A stretch of DNA of 64,000 nt, from contig JBALVX010000003.1 in the NCBI GenBank assembly GCA_036961295.1, positions 1-64,000 on the forward strand, given 5' to 3'. Source of the stretch: JAGPUQ01 sp036961295 (GTDB lineage Bacteria; Pseudomonadota; Gammaproteobacteria; Pseudomonadales; Porticoccaceae). Each line of letters opens with the position of its first letter. The stretch's first letter is position 1. Below are positions 43,205-52,742 of the stretch, one piece after another. The position numbers and the translations under genes were made by a program. The notes beneath the pieces are model-generated. The model was not told where the DNA came from. It did not search any database and saw nothing but the letters and a program-made list of their open reading frames with translations.

Positions 43205-43238
43205 AAAAAAGGGCACGCCGTGACGTGCCCCTTTTATT
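43205..43238. terminator. terminator between the acyl-CoA synthetase and aminotransferase genes
   Basis: A run of A, GGGCACG (43211-43217), loop CCGTGA, CGTGCCC (43224-43230), then CTTTTATTT. The stem is 7 bp, and the A and T flanks let it serve the two convergent genes. Confidence 0.85.
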
Positions 43239-43276
43239 TATTTGTTTATTTGTTTATTTGTTTATTTATTTGTTTA
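43234..43276. repeat. TTTA/TTTG tetranucleotide tract
   Basis: About ten 4-base units alternate between TTTA and TTTG immediately after the terminator. It is a simple-sequence tract that may vary in length by slippage. It lies outside genes. Confidence 0.75.
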
Positions 43277-43330
43277 AAGCCACCTGGCAGTCGTGTCTAT
43301 TTTATTACTCTGTCTAGCTCAACACTTTAC

Positions 43331-44524
43331 CTATTTCAACACACGGGCCAGGGCATCAGCCACGTAATCTACATTAGCGAGAGAAACCCCTGCCATATTA
43401 GTGCGGCTGGAGCCCACAATATAAATACCGTATTCGGTTTTTAAGCGCGTAATTTCGTCTTTTGAAATACCGAGAAACGAAAACATACCGTGTTGAGATT
43501 CGATAAAGGAAAAATCTCTATCCACCCCCTCGTCACGCAATTTTTTCACTAACAAATGGCGCGTATCGTTGATGCGATCACGCATCATCCCCAGCTCTGA
43601 CTGCCAACTGTCCTGCAACGCCGAATTATTTAAAATTTCGGCAACAATCGCGCCACCGTGGGAGGGCGGCATAGAATACATACCCCGCACGATATTATTA
43701 ACGTGGCTAATGGCCGTGCTGGCGCTGCTGCTATTGGTGCCGACGATAGAAAGACTACCCACTCGCTCCCGGTACAGACCAAAATTTTTGGAACAAGAAC
43801 TAGCCACAATCACTTCAGGCAAACGCTCGGCCATTAAACGCGCACCGTAAGCGTCTTCGGCCAAGCCCACACCCAAACCTTGGTAAGCCAGATCAATAAA
43901 CGGTAAAAAGCCTTTTTGTTCTGCCAGCTCGGTGACCGCACGCCACTGCTCCGGCGATAGATCGGCTCCGGAAGGGTTGTGACAACAACCGTGCAACAGC
44001 ACCACGTCCGCCGCACTGGTTTGCTCCAACGCGCTCATCATGGCATCGAATGTCAGCTTGCTGGTGACACGATCGTAGTAGGGGTACTGCTCAATTTTCA
44101 GCCCGGCATTACCCAGCAGGGGAAGATGATTAGCCCAGGTGGGATCACCCACCCAAATCCGAGTTTTTGGCTCGCTACGCATCAATAATTCAGCGCCCAC
44201 TCTAAGCGCACCGCAGCCACCGGGTGTTAATACCGTTGCCACGCGATTTGACTGCAAAGCCGGATGGGATTCGCCAAAAATCAGCTTTTTAATGGCCTCG
44301 TTAAACTCCGGCATTCCCGCCGGGCCGATATAACTTTTAGTGTCTTCGCCGGCAAAAACATGCTGCTCAGCGGTTTTTACCGCAGCCATAATAGGGGTAA
44401 GCCCAACTTCATTTTTATAAACCCCAACACCGAGATCAACTTTGTTGGGATTGGGGTCGTTCCTGAATTCCGCCATTAGGCCCAGAATCGGATCGGAGGG
44501 AAGTATATCCAGTGAGGAAAACAT
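43331..44524 (-). CDS. aspartate/aromatic aminotransferase (AspC/TyrB type)
   Basis: The 397-residue class I aminotransferase has VDLGVGVYKNEVG at the N terminus, GDPTWANHLPLL, HGCCHNPSGADLSPEQW (cofactor ring contacts), FIDLAYQGLGVG and the PLP-bearing Lys in SSCSKNFGLYRERVG (about 249-263). It transfers amino groups between glutamate and aspartate or aromatic amino acids. AspC and TyrB cannot be told apart from the sequence alone. The 44525-44777 interval downstream of murU and upstream of this start shows no gene. Confidence 0.93.
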   Translation of the reverse strand: MFSSLDILPSDPILGLMAEFRNDPNPNKVDLGVGVYKNEVGLTPIMAAVKTAEQHVFAGEDTKSYIGPAGMPEFNEAIKKLIFGESHPALQSNRVATVLTPGGCGALRVGAELLMRSEPKTRIWVGDPTWANHLPLLGNAGLKIEQYPYYDRVTSKLTFDAMMSALEQTSAADVVLLHGCCHNPSGADLSPEQWRAVTELAEQKGFLPFIDLAYQGLGVGLAEDAYGARLMAERLPEVIVASSCSKNFGLYRERVGSLSIVGTNSSSASTAISHVNNIVRGMYSMPPSHGGAIVAEILNNSALQDSWQSELGMMRDRINDTRHLLVKKLRDEGVDRDFSFIESQHGMFSFLGISKDEITRLKTEYGIYIVGSSRTNMAGVSLANVDYVADALARVLK

Positions 44525-44777
44525 AGTGGTCTCGTTAGTATCGCGCCTATTAATATAGCGCCTAATAGCATCACACCTAAAAAGGCTCAGCTCTGAATCA
44601 CAGAGAATAAATTACAGAAAAAGCGGGGTATATTGTATATCTAAAACATTTTTTGGTAGAGCTTATTCACACCTAAGGCAAAAAAAATATCGGCAATTGC
44701 TTTTTGTGCGCATGTACACCGACCTGTTTACCCTAACCCTTGCTCAAGCTGCTCACCTAAATCCTTGTTCACGCTAC

Positions 44778-45515
44778 TTACTTAAATCGTTGTTCAAGCC
44801 CGGCAAGCCGCTGGGGCGTACCCACATCACACCAGTAGCCGTCGAACACTTCGCCTGTCACTCGATCCCGATCGATGGCTAACTGCAAGGCATCACGCAG
44901 AGGGAATACCGGCTGACCCTTATCCCTCTCTTGGGTATGGACCTGGCTCTGAACCTGACTCTGAACAAAGTCTGCGATCAACGCGGGGTTGATCACACTG
45001 ATGCCACTGAAGGTGAAAGAATCACCCCTGTCACCACGCAGACTAACCCCCTTTTCGCCATGCTTAGCATTACCATCCAGGCAATAATCTCCTGCCGGAT
45101 GATGTTCAGGGTTGAGCACCAGCACCAAATGGACATCGCGCTCTGCACCCAACACAAAATCCGACAATTGCGTGAAAGGGTAATCGCTCCAGATATCGCC
45201 ATTCACCAGCACAAAGGGCTCCTCACCCAACAAGGGTAGTGCTTTGTAGATACCACCCCCCGTCTCCAGAGGCTGTAGCTCCCGCGACCAGTGAATCGAC
45301 ACACCAAACTCACTGCCATCACCCAGGTGTTGCTCTATCTGCTCTCCCAGCCAGGCGGTGTTAATCACTAACTCGCGAATACCCGCCTCAGCCAGGCGTT
45401 CTACGTGATATTGAATCAGGGGTTTGCCGTTGACGGGCACCATCGGCTTGGGCAGCGTGTCGGTTAATGGCCGCAAACGCTTGCCAAAGCCCGCCGCCAG
45501 GATCATCGCTTTCAT
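44778..45515 (-). CDS. murU: MurU, N-acetylmuramate-1-phosphate uridylyltransferase
   Basis: The second step of the Pseudomonas-type peptidoglycan recycling route: MurNAc-1-phosphate plus UTP gives UDP-MurNAc, bypassing fosfomycin-sensitive synthesis. From ATG 45515 the 245-residue protein starts MKAMILAAGFGKRLRPLTDT, then LPKPMVPVNGKPLIQYHVER; the acidic metal site is FVLVNGDIWSDYP. The open frame extends upstream into amgK, but this start fits the family and leaves a 7-base gap. An insertion SQVQSQVH from a 12-bp tandem repeat sits before the C-terminal motif PVFPLRDALQ. Confidence 0.92.
   Translation of the reverse strand: MKAMILAAGFGKRLRPLTDTLPKPMVPVNGKPLIQYHVERLAEAGIRELVINTAWLGEQIEQHLGDGSEFGVSIHWSRELQPLETGGGIYKALPLLGEEPFVLVNGDIWSDYPFTQLSDFVLGAERDVHLVLVLNPEHHPAGDYCLDGNAKHGEKGVSLRGDRGDSFTFSGISVINPALIADFVQSQVQSQVHTQERDKGQPVFPLRDALQLAIDRDRVTGEVFDGYWCDVGTPQRLAGLEQRFK
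44941..44964 (-). repeat. two in-frame 12-bp tandem repeats in murU
   Basis: ACCTGGCTCTGA (44941-44952) and ACCTGACTCTGA (44953-44964) differ at one base and encode the repeated SQVQ peptide. Confidence 0.65.
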
Positions 45516-45522
45516 AAGGCCT

Positions 45523-46620
45523 TCACTCGCGCTCTCCCGCTGTTTCCCAGTTAGCATACCAATCCTGCTGCGCTAACTCCGGCAACACGCGCTCGCCAAA
45601 CCAGTGCCGAAAGGGTTGCGTCTCAGGATAGCGTTCTGCAACTTCTAACACGTAGCGAATAAACAGCGGGAGCTCAGCGAGATAGCTCGGCTTGTTGTCA
45701 CGAAGATGGAGGCGAGCAAAAATACCCAGTACTTTGATATGCCGTTGCAAACCCATTAAATCGAAGTCACGCCGAAACTTCGTCGAATCGGGCAAGGGTT
45801 CAAGCCCACCCCCGGACATCTCCCCATAATGTGCTGTCGCGCGGTTCAGATAATCATCGAGATAATGGTCGATTTGCGCATCCGACAAATGGATATAACA
45901 GTCGCGTAATAGCGACACCAGATCGTAAGTTATCGGGCCGATAAGGGCGTCCTGATAATCGATCACGCCCACCCCACCGTTATCCAGCAACAGCAAGTTG
46001 CGAATTTGAAAATCCCGATGCACCACAACTTGAGGTTGCGACAACGCACTCGTAGACAGCGTGTCGAATGTCGCTTGTAGCAAGGCCGATTCATCCGGCT
46101 GCAATGAAAGACCGAGTAATTGCTCGACAAACCACTGGGGAAAGAGCTGCATTTCTCGATCGAAAATCTCGGCGCTGTAATCAGCAAATATCGGCTGCGC
46201 TGAAGACTCCCGTTGTAGCGGCGGAATACGCTGGATTTGCAGCAAGGTTTCCAACCCGGGAGGATAGACCAGCGCCCGGGGGTTCTCTTTTAGCTCACTC
46301 AAAAACACCCGCTCGCCCAAATCTTCGAGCAACAAAAACCCGGCGCGGTAATCCACCGCATAAATTTTCGGGCTGTGTACCCCCGCTTGGCTAAAAGCCA
46401 GGCCCTTGCGCACAAAATCCGGATTATTCTCGGTCTCCGGCGGGGCGTTCACGGCTATCAGGGTGGGCTGTGTATTCACTCGATAATAGGAGCGAAATCC
46501 CGCATCACCGCTCACTGGCTCCAGTCGAACACCCCCATCAACTGCGCCCCGATCAGGCAACGCCACATGATCGGGCAGGTAGTTTAATAACCAGCTTGTC
46601 AGGGTTGCGCTATTCGTCAT
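45523..46620 (-). CDS. amgK: AmgK, N-acetylmuramate/N-acetylglucosamine kinase
   Basis: An aminoglycoside-phosphotransferase-fold kinase that makes MurNAc-1-phosphate in cell-wall recycling. The catalytic loop is VVHRDFQIRNLLLL (about 215-228) and the metal motif is GVIDYQDALIGPITYDLVSL (about 235-254). N-terminal VSGDAGFRSYYRV forms the nucleotide-binding part, and FLLLEDLGERVF is also typical. 365 residues. murU follows on the same strand, and lptD is divergent at the other side, as in Pseudomonas. Confidence 0.94.
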   Translation of the reverse strand: MTNSATLTSWLLNYLPDHVALPDRGAVDGGVRLEPVSGDAGFRSYYRVNTQPTLIAVNAPPETENNPDFVRKGLAFSQAGVHSPKIYAVDYRAGFLLLEDLGERVFLSELKENPRALVYPPGLETLLQIQRIPPLQRESSAQPIFADYSAEIFDREMQLFPQWFVEQLLGLSLQPDESALLQATFDTLSTSALSQPQVVVHRDFQIRNLLLLDNGGVGVIDYQDALIGPITYDLVSLLRDCYIHLSDAQIDHYLDDYLNRATAHYGEMSGGGLEPLPDSTKFRRDFDLMGLQRHIKVLGIFARLHLRDNKPSYLAELPLFIRYVLEVAERYPETQPFRHWFGERVLPELAQQDWYANWETAGERE

Positions 46621-46672
46621 ATTCGAGGATCCGTGTTGCCTCTGAGTATTCTAACGCAAAGCCTGCAAGGGC

Positions 46673-46701
46673 CTCACACAAACCGAAAGTTCAGGTACAA
46701 T
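46673..46701 (+). promoter_or_regulatory. sigma-70-like promoter for lptD
   Basis: CTCACA (46673-46678) and TACAAT (46696-46701) are spaced by 17 bases. Transcription starting about 7 bases later would leave a short leader to the GTG at 46729, preceded by AAGGGTG. This supports the shorter lptD start. Confidence 0.45.
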
Positions 46702-46728
46702 ACTTTCCGCATAACAAGGGTGACTTCT

Positions 46729-49509
46729 GTGGGCTTTCGTCAAATATTTCGCTTCGCTGCTAACATTAAGGCTGACCTCGTTGCTGACCTCAAGATCAGC
46801 ACCAGCCGCGCCTCTGCCGCGCCGCAAGCAATACACGGTTTATTTCGATCGGTTTTCGGCAACGCTTTTGGCAATGCTAAAGCTGTTCTCATCAAGGCCA
46901 TGTGGCTATTAGCCGCGACCAGCACGCTGACCTGGGCCGAAGTTGGACCAGAAGCCGCGGACAGTGAAAGTCCTGCCAAAAATACTCAATGGGCCTGCCG
47001 CGTCGGCTCCGAGGGTGGTTGGGTTTGCGAGGAGCAAGACGTGTCCGGCCCCGTCTACCACCGGCCACCCCATCGTTCAACGGCTCGCTCTGCGGCAAAA
47101 GCCAAACCACCCGCCGACGAACCGCGCGTTAAAGTAACCCGCAATCTCGACTGGGTGGACGAAAGCGCCCTCACCGCCGAACAAAAGCAAGCTGCCTCCC
47201 CCGGATGTTGCGGTGCTTATATTGAGCCACCCCGCACCTATGAAGACTCCGACCTAAACCCAGAAAATGCACCTCTGCGCGCCAGCGCCGATGCCACCGA
47301 AACTGTCGGCAACACCGCGACCCTCACTGGCGATGTTCAGGTTTCCAAGGGTTATCGACAAGTGCGCAGCGACAAGGCGGTAGTGGACCAGGACGCCAGC
47401 ACCGTGCTACTGGAAAATAACGTGCAATTCCGCGAGCCCAACACCTTGCTGCTGGGCGACAAAATACTCATCAATACCGATTCATCGGAAATTCAGGCCG
47501 ACAACACCACCTTTGTATTCCACAACTCCGGTGTACGCGGTACGGCCGCTACCTTCACACGCAACGACCGCGGCGAAATCTACGTAGACAACGCCACCTA
47601 TACTACCTGCGAACCCGGCAACAATACCTGGCAACTAAAAACCGGCGGAATTAAGATCGATCCCGAAGGCGCGTTTGCCACTGCTCGTCACGTACGCATT
47701 GAAGTCAAGGACGTCCCCGTACTGTACCTGCCCTGGGTGCGCTTCCCGGTCAACGACCAGCGCGCAAGCGGTTTGCTGTTCCCTGAGTTCAGCTTCGGAG
47801 ACGAAAACGGTTTTGATTTCGCGCAACCGATTTACCTCAACCTGGCGCCCAATTACGACGCCACCGTGACACCTCGCTACATTCAGGAACGGGGTTCTAT
47901 GGTGGAACTCGAACTCCGCCATTTAAGCCAGGCCACTGAAACCGTGATCTCCGGTGCCCACCTGTGGAGCGACGATGGCGGCGACGATTCCGACGAAGAC
48001 GCTAACATCGACCCCATCACCGGCAAGCGGCCCCACGAGGGAGAAGACCGTTGGCTGGCGAATGTGGATCACAACGGCGGCCAGGGTTATCCGTGGAGCA
48101 CCCATGTCGACTACACCAAAGTCAGCGATACGGATTATTTTCAGGATCTGGGTAACGGCTCGCTGGAAGTCAGCAGTCGCACTCACCTGCGACAACTGGC
48201 CTCTGTGGGTTATCGCCTGAAGCACTGGAACCTCGATGTCAGCAGTGTCAAATACCAGACGCTAATCGACAACCGACCGCGCCAATACGAACAATTACCC
48301 AGAGTCAATTTCGATGGTGCCTATTATTTCAACGACTCGAACCTGGCGCTGCAGCTCGATCACCAATACACCGTGTTCGATCATGCGGACAATAGTTTTG
48401 TTACCGGCGACCGACTCCGTGCCGACTACGCGCTGACCTGGGACAAACGCTGGGCCTGGGGTTACTTCCGCCCCTCGGTCAAAACCAAGCACCTAAGCTA
48501 CAACCTGGACGACCCACTCGTCGTTGGTGGTGACGACAATCCCAGTGTTACCGTACCGGTCGGCGAAATAGATACGGGCCTGTACTTTGAACGCGACACC
48601 ACGCTGATCAAAGGTCATACCCAAACATTTGAACCGCGCCTTTATTATCTGTACTCGGATTTCAAAGAACAACACGACCAGCCGAACTTTGACACCTCGC
48701 CACTCACCTTCAGCTATCAACAACTGTTTCGCGACGACCGCTTCTCCGGTGGCGACCGCATTGGCGATGCCGAGCAAATGACGCTGGGCTTCACCAGTCG
48801 CCTATACAACAGTAAAGGCGTCGAACGCCTGCGCGCCAGTATCGGCCAAATCTTTTATCTAGACGATCGTTACGTATCGCTTGATCCTATCTTTAGCAAA
48901 GCCTTTATCGACGCGATCGACGATCCCGATACCCTCGCCACGGTCGCCCAGCGCGACCTGGCGCGCAGCTTGCTGAACGACGACTCGGATATCGCCGCTG
49001 AGCTCTACGCCCGTATTAATGATCACTGGCGCTTTCAGTCCGACGTGTTGTTCAACGACAACAGCGACAGAATTAACAAGGGCAACGTGAGTCTACGCTA
49101 CAAAAATACCAACGATGCCCTGTTTAACATGAGCTATCGCTATACACGCAAAAACCCGTTTATTGTCGGTAGCAAAAAATTTGAAGCCCATATCGAACAA
49201 GGCGACGTCTCCGCTATGCTGCCGGTTTCCGACAACTGGTCACTAATGGGCCGTTGGAACTACGACTTTACCAATAGTCGGGAACTCGAAATGTTTGGCG
49301 GCCTCGAATACAACAGTTGTTGCTGGCGCGTCAGTGTGCTGGCCAGGCGCTGGCTAGACCGCGATGACGACTTAGTCCTGCCGGAAGAAGACCTCGAGTA
49401 CGACCAGGGTATTTTCTTCCAGATACAACTGAAAGGACTTGCTGGCACCGGTAAACAAGTAGAAAACATTTTGAGCGAAAGTATTTACGGCTATGACATA
49501 CCCAGGTAA
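46729..49509 (+). CDS. lptD: LptD, LPS-assembly outer-membrane protein
   Basis: The outer-membrane barrel that inserts LPS with LptE. I start at GTG 46729 (VGFRQIFRFAANIKADL), which has AAGGGTG before it and follows the promoter. The signal core is MWLLAATSTLTWAEV (about 58-72). An OstA/LptA-like domain follows (about 160-260: ATLTGDVQVSKGYRQVRSDK), then the C-terminal beta-barrel. Cysteines for the interdomain disulfides are at SPGCCGAYIE and YNSCCWRVSV. It has 926 residues; the N terminus before the signal is long. surA overlaps its end by 17 bases. Confidence 0.95.
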   Translation: MGFRQIFRFAANIKADLVADLKISTSRASAAPQAIHGLFRSVFGNAFGNAKAVLIKAMWLLAATSTLTWAEVGPEAADSESPAKNTQWACRVGSEGGWVCEEQDVSGPVYHRPPHRSTARSAAKAKPPADEPRVKVTRNLDWVDESALTAEQKQAASPGCCGAYIEPPRTYEDSDLNPENAPLRASADATETVGNTATLTGDVQVSKGYRQVRSDKAVVDQDASTVLLENNVQFREPNTLLLGDKILINTDSSEIQADNTTFVFHNSGVRGTAATFTRNDRGEIYVDNATYTTCEPGNNTWQLKTGGIKIDPEGAFATARHVRIEVKDVPVLYLPWVRFPVNDQRASGLLFPEFSFGDENGFDFAQPIYLNLAPNYDATVTPRYIQERGSMVELELRHLSQATETVISGAHLWSDDGGDDSDEDANIDPITGKRPHEGEDRWLANVDHNGGQGYPWSTHVDYTKVSDTDYFQDLGNGSLEVSSRTHLRQLASVGYRLKHWNLDVSSVKYQTLIDNRPRQYEQLPRVNFDGAYYFNDSNLALQLDHQYTVFDHADNSFVTGDRLRADYALTWDKRWAWGYFRPSVKTKHLSYNLDDPLVVGGDDNPSVTVPVGEIDTGLYFERDTTLIKGHTQTFEPRLYYLYSDFKEQHDQPNFDTSPLTFSYQQLFRDDRFSGGDRIGDAEQMTLGFTSRLYNSKGVERLRASIGQIFYLDDRYVSLDPIFSKAFIDAIDDPDTLATVAQRDLARSLLNDDSDIAAELYARINDHWRFQSDVLFNDNSDRINKGNVSLRYKNTNDALFNMSYRYTRKNPFIVGSKKFEAHIEQGDVSAMLPVSDNWSLMGRWNYDFTNSRELEMFGGLEYNSCCWRVSVLARRWLDRDDDLVLPEEDLEYDQGIFFQIQLKGLAGTGKQVENILSESIYGYDIPR

Positions 49510-50932
49510 TAACACTTTACTTATGCATTATTTATCCGCACTACATTCCCCACGACATGTATCGGCACTACATGTATCGGCACCACATTCTTCAGCACCG
49601 CAAGTAGCGACTGTGCGCAAACCCATACAAAGTTTGCGCCGGGGGCTTTCATTGCTTACGGCGACGATTGCAATAACGCTGACACCAGCGTTGTTAGCGA
49701 CTCCGTCTTACGCCGAAGTTCAATTGATTGACGGCATCGCCGCCGTGGTCAATGAAGACGTGGTTTTGATCAGCGAATTGCGCAGTGAAGTCAACGTCAT
49801 TCATCAGCGTTTGCTAAGCAGCGAGGGCAAAGCACCGCCGCCGCAGGAAATCGCCTCACAGGTACTGGACAAGCTAATCCTCGACAAACTGCAACTCGCC
49901 ATCGGCGAACAGGCTGGCGTAAAAATTGACGACGGCGAACTAAACGAAGCTCTTCGCGGCATCGCAGAGCGCCAAAAAATGACCATGGCCGAGCTAGTCG
50001 CACAAGTTCACCAGGAAGGCATGACGCTCAATCAACTGCGGAGACAAGTTTCCAACGAAATGGTTATTAGCCGAGTACAGCGGGCAATGGTAAACCGCCG
50101 TATCTCGGTTTCCGAACAAGAGGTCAGCAACTTCCTCAACTCGGACCAGGGCCAACTACTCGGTTCGCCCGACCTCAGGGTCGGCCACATCCTGCTGCTT
50201 TTATCACCCGCCGCCTCGGAAGCTGAGATCAAGGCAACCTTCGACAAAGTACAGGGCCTACGCGATCAACTGGCGCAGGGCGAAGAATTTAGTCAGCTTG
50301 CCATTCTGCATTCAGCGGGACAAAACGCCCTCAAAGGTGGCAATCTCGGCTGGCGCAAAGCCTCACAACTACCCGCTCCCTTTACCGAAGTTCTGGCTAA
50401 ATTGGCGCCGGGCGAAGTCGGCGAACCGATTCGTAGCGATGCTGGCTTACACCTGCTAAAACTCTACGAACGTCGGGACGGCGATCAACAGTTGGTTCAG
50501 CAGAATCGGGTGCGCCATATTTTACTCACGCCCAACCAAATTCTAAACGAGGAACAAGCCCAGACACTGGCCATTGAATTGCAAACACGCTTGAGAGCGG
50601 GCGAAGACTTCGCCGAGCTGGCGCGGGAATATTCGGACGATACCGGCACCGCCCTTAAAGGTGGCGATCTTGGTTGGTCCACTCCGGGACAGTTCGTACC
50701 GAAATTTCAGACTACGATGGAAGCCACAGCAACCGGCCAAATTAGCGAACCTTTTCGCAGCCAGTTCGGCTGGCATGTTCTACAGGTGACCGAACGTCGC
50801 GACCAGGATTTTTCTAAGGAAATTCGCAGCAACCAGGCCAGTAGCTTTTTGCGCCAGAGCAAATTCGAAGAAGAACTCCAAATCTGGTTACAGGAAATTC
50901 GCGACGAAGCCTTTATCGACATAAGAGTATGA
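49493..50932 (+). CDS. surA: SurA, periplasmic chaperone and peptidyl-prolyl isomerase
   Basis: A chaperone for outer-membrane proteins, including LptD. It has a signal peptide ending LLATPSYAEV (about 74-76), an N-terminal domain (DGIAAVVNEDVVLISEL), and two PpiC rotamase domains (VGHILLLLSPAASEAEI and VRHILLTPNQILNEEQ), then a C-terminal helix. 479 residues. The pre-signal N terminus is unusually long and contains HVSALHVSAPHSSAP from a 15-bp repeat; a later start, such as ATG 49523, would not remove it. Start confidence is moderate, function confidence high. Confidence 0.94.
   Translation: MTYPGNNTLLMHYLSALHSPRHVSALHVSAPHSSAPQVATVRKPIQSLRRGLSLLTATIAITLTPALLATPSYAEVQLIDGIAAVVNEDVVLISELRSEVNVIHQRLLSSEGKAPPPQEIASQVLDKLILDKLQLAIGEQAGVKIDDGELNEALRGIAERQKMTMAELVAQVHQEGMTLNQLRRQVSNEMVISRVQRAMVNRRISVSEQEVSNFLNSDQGQLLGSPDLRVGHILLLLSPAASEAEIKATFDKVQGLRDQLAQGEEFSQLAILHSAGQNALKGGNLGWRKASQLPAPFTEVLAKLAPGEVGEPIRSDAGLHLLKLYERRDGDQQLVQQNRVRHILLTPNQILNEEQAQTLAIELQTRLRAGEDFAELAREYSDDTGTALKGGDLGWSTPGQFVPKFQTTMEATATGQISEPFRSQFGWHVLQVTERRDQDFSKEIRSNQASSFLRQSKFEEELQIWLQEIRDEAFIDIRV
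49556..49600 (+). repeat. three 15-bp tandem repeats in the surA 5' end
   Basis: Units at 49556, 49571 and 49586; the first two are CATGTATCGGCACTA and CATGTATCGGCACCA, the third is partly degenerate. They encode HVSAL-HVSAP-HSSAP. Confidence 0.72.
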
Positions 50933-51936
50933 CCCTGAGGCTCGCAGTCACTCCCGGCGAGCCAGCGGGTATTGGTCCGGATGTACTGATACAGCTTATC
51001 CAACACGGCTACCCTCACGAACTCGTCGCCTACGCCGACCCCGAGTTACTCCAGCAACGCGCTGAGCAACTCGACTTACCACTAACACTCAAACAACCTG
51101 GCACCGATCCACAGCCCCTCGCAGCAGGCGAGCTGGCCGTGCATTCCGTGCCACTGACTGAAACCGTGACAGTCGGCCAACCCAGCCCGGCCAATGCGAC
51201 TAGCGTATTAAAGGCGCTCTCTCTAGCCACGGAAGCCTGTATGAAAGACACGGCCACGAATAAACAGTGCGCCGCGCTGATTACTGGCCCCATGCACAAG
51301 GGCGTGATTAACGACGCCGGTATTGCGTTTAGCGGTCACACCGAATATCTGGCCGAACTGACTTCCGCCCACCGCGTGGTGATGATGCTTGCCACTAAGG
51401 GTTTGCGCGTCGCGCTTGCCACCACTCACCTGCCCTTGTCGCAGGTGCCCGCGGCTATCACCCAAACCGCGCTGACGGAAACCCTGGGCATTTTGCATAA
51501 CGAGCTGGAAACTAAATTTGGTATTTCCAAACCTCGCATCCTGGTATGTGGTTTGAATCCTCACGCCGGAGAAGGCGGGCACCTTGGCCGAGAGGAGATC
51601 GATATCATCATCCCGGTGATAGACAGCCTGCGTGCCGGTGGTTTGAATTTAATTGGACCCCTGCCTGCGGATACCCTGTTCACGCCGAAATATCTCGACA
51701 CCGCCGACGCCGTACTCGCCATGTATCACGATCAGGGCTTGCCCGTGCTTAAATACCAGGGCTTCGGCAACGCGGTGAATATCACACTGGGTTTACCGAT
51801 CATTCGCACCTCAGTTGATCACGGTGTCGCACTAGATTTAGCTGGCACCGGCACGGCTAACAGCGGTAGCCTTTCCACCGCCTTGAGTTACGCGGTGGAA
51901 ATGGCTCAAGGCATACTTCCTGGTAAACCACATTGA
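50929..51936 (+). CDS. pdxA: PdxA, 4-hydroxythreonine-4-phosphate dehydrogenase
   Basis: An NAD-dependent enzyme of pyridoxal phosphate biosynthesis. The 335-residue protein starts MTLRLAVTPGEPAGIGPDVL. Metal-site His are in GPMHKGVINDAG and GHTEYLAEL, plus AMYHDQGLPVLKYQGFG. Active-site RTSVDHGVALDLAGTG is present. It overlaps the surA stop as ATGA and the rsmA start by four bases. Standard surA-pdxA-rsmA-apaG-apaH order. Confidence 0.97.
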   Translation: MTLRLAVTPGEPAGIGPDVLIQLIQHGYPHELVAYADPELLQQRAEQLDLPLTLKQPGTDPQPLAAGELAVHSVPLTETVTVGQPSPANATSVLKALSLATEACMKDTATNKQCAALITGPMHKGVINDAGIAFSGHTEYLAELTSAHRVVMMLATKGLRVALATTHLPLSQVPAAITQTALTETLGILHNELETKFGISKPRILVCGLNPHAGEGGHLGREEIDIIIPVIDSLRAGGLNLIGPLPADTLFTPKYLDTADAVLAMYHDQGLPVLKYQGFGNAVNITLGLPIIRTSVDHGVALDLAGTGTANSGSLSTALSYAVEMAQGILPGKPH

Positions 51937-52742
51937 GCACTCAAATCCACCGCGCGAGAAAACGCTTCGGACAGAACTTTTTGTGCGACAGGCAGATCAT
52001 CGAACGAATCGTTGCGGCTATCGCCCCCAAAGAGCATCAGCAACTAGTTGAAATTGGTCCGGGGCAAGGCGCACTCACCAGCGAATTACTGGCCGCGAAC
52101 CCACAACTCACCGCCATCGAAATTGATCGAGACCTAGCCGCCCAGCTCAACACGCGTTTCGCCCAATACCCAGACTTTAAACTGATCGAAGGCGATGCCC
52201 TAAAAGCGGATTACCGCGAGCTTGCCGACGTAGACAAACCCCTGCGACTGGTAGGCAACTTGCCCTACAACTTGTCGACACCGCTGCTATTTCATCTGCT
52301 GGGTTTCGGTGACCTGATTACCGATATGCACTTTATGCTGCAAAAGGAAGTCGTCGACCGGATGGCAGCGGCACCGGGCAGTAAAACATATGGTCGTCTC
52401 AGCGTGATGGTGCAATACCGTTGTGCGGTGCAACCCTTGTTCCAGGTTCCTCCGACCGCCTTTAAGCCCGCGCCCAAAGTCGAATCCATGATCGTGCGTT
52501 TGGTGCCTCGCGCCAAACCCGCGCTGGTCGCAGATAACATTCCTCTGTTTGAAAATATGGTCAATACCTGTTTTCAACTGCGGCGCAAAACCCTGCGCAA
52601 CTGCCTTAAACCATTATTGCAAACGGAACAGCTGGACGCTTTACAGTTAGACACTTTGAAGATTTCGCTTAGCGCTCGCCCCGATACCCTGTCGGTCAAT
52701 GATTTCGTTAGCCTCAGTAACCGGATAAACTCCCTGCTATGA
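51933..52742 (+). CDS. rsmA: RsmA/KsgA, 16S rRNA dimethyladenosine transferase
   Basis: Dimethylates A1518 and A1519 of 16S rRNA. The 269-residue protein has RKRFGQNFLCDRQII at the start, the SAM loop LVEIGPGQGALTSELL (about 39-54), NLPYNLSTPLLFHLL (the adenine-binding NLPY), and a C-terminal helical domain. The start is TTG at 51933, overlapping the pdxA stop. Loss of the enzyme gives kasugamycin resistance in other bacteria. Confidence 0.97.
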   Translation: MSTQIHRARKRFGQNFLCDRQIIERIVAAIAPKEHQQLVEIGPGQGALTSELLAANPQLTAIEIDRDLAAQLNTRFAQYPDFKLIEGDALKADYRELADVDKPLRLVGNLPYNLSTPLLFHLLGFGDLITDMHFMLQKEVVDRMAAAPGSKTYGRLSVMVQYRCAVQPLFQVPPTAFKPAPKVESMIVRLVPRAKPALVADNIPLFENMVNTCFQLRRKTLRNCLKPLLQTEQLDALQLDTLKISLSARPDTLSVNDFVSLSNRINSLL

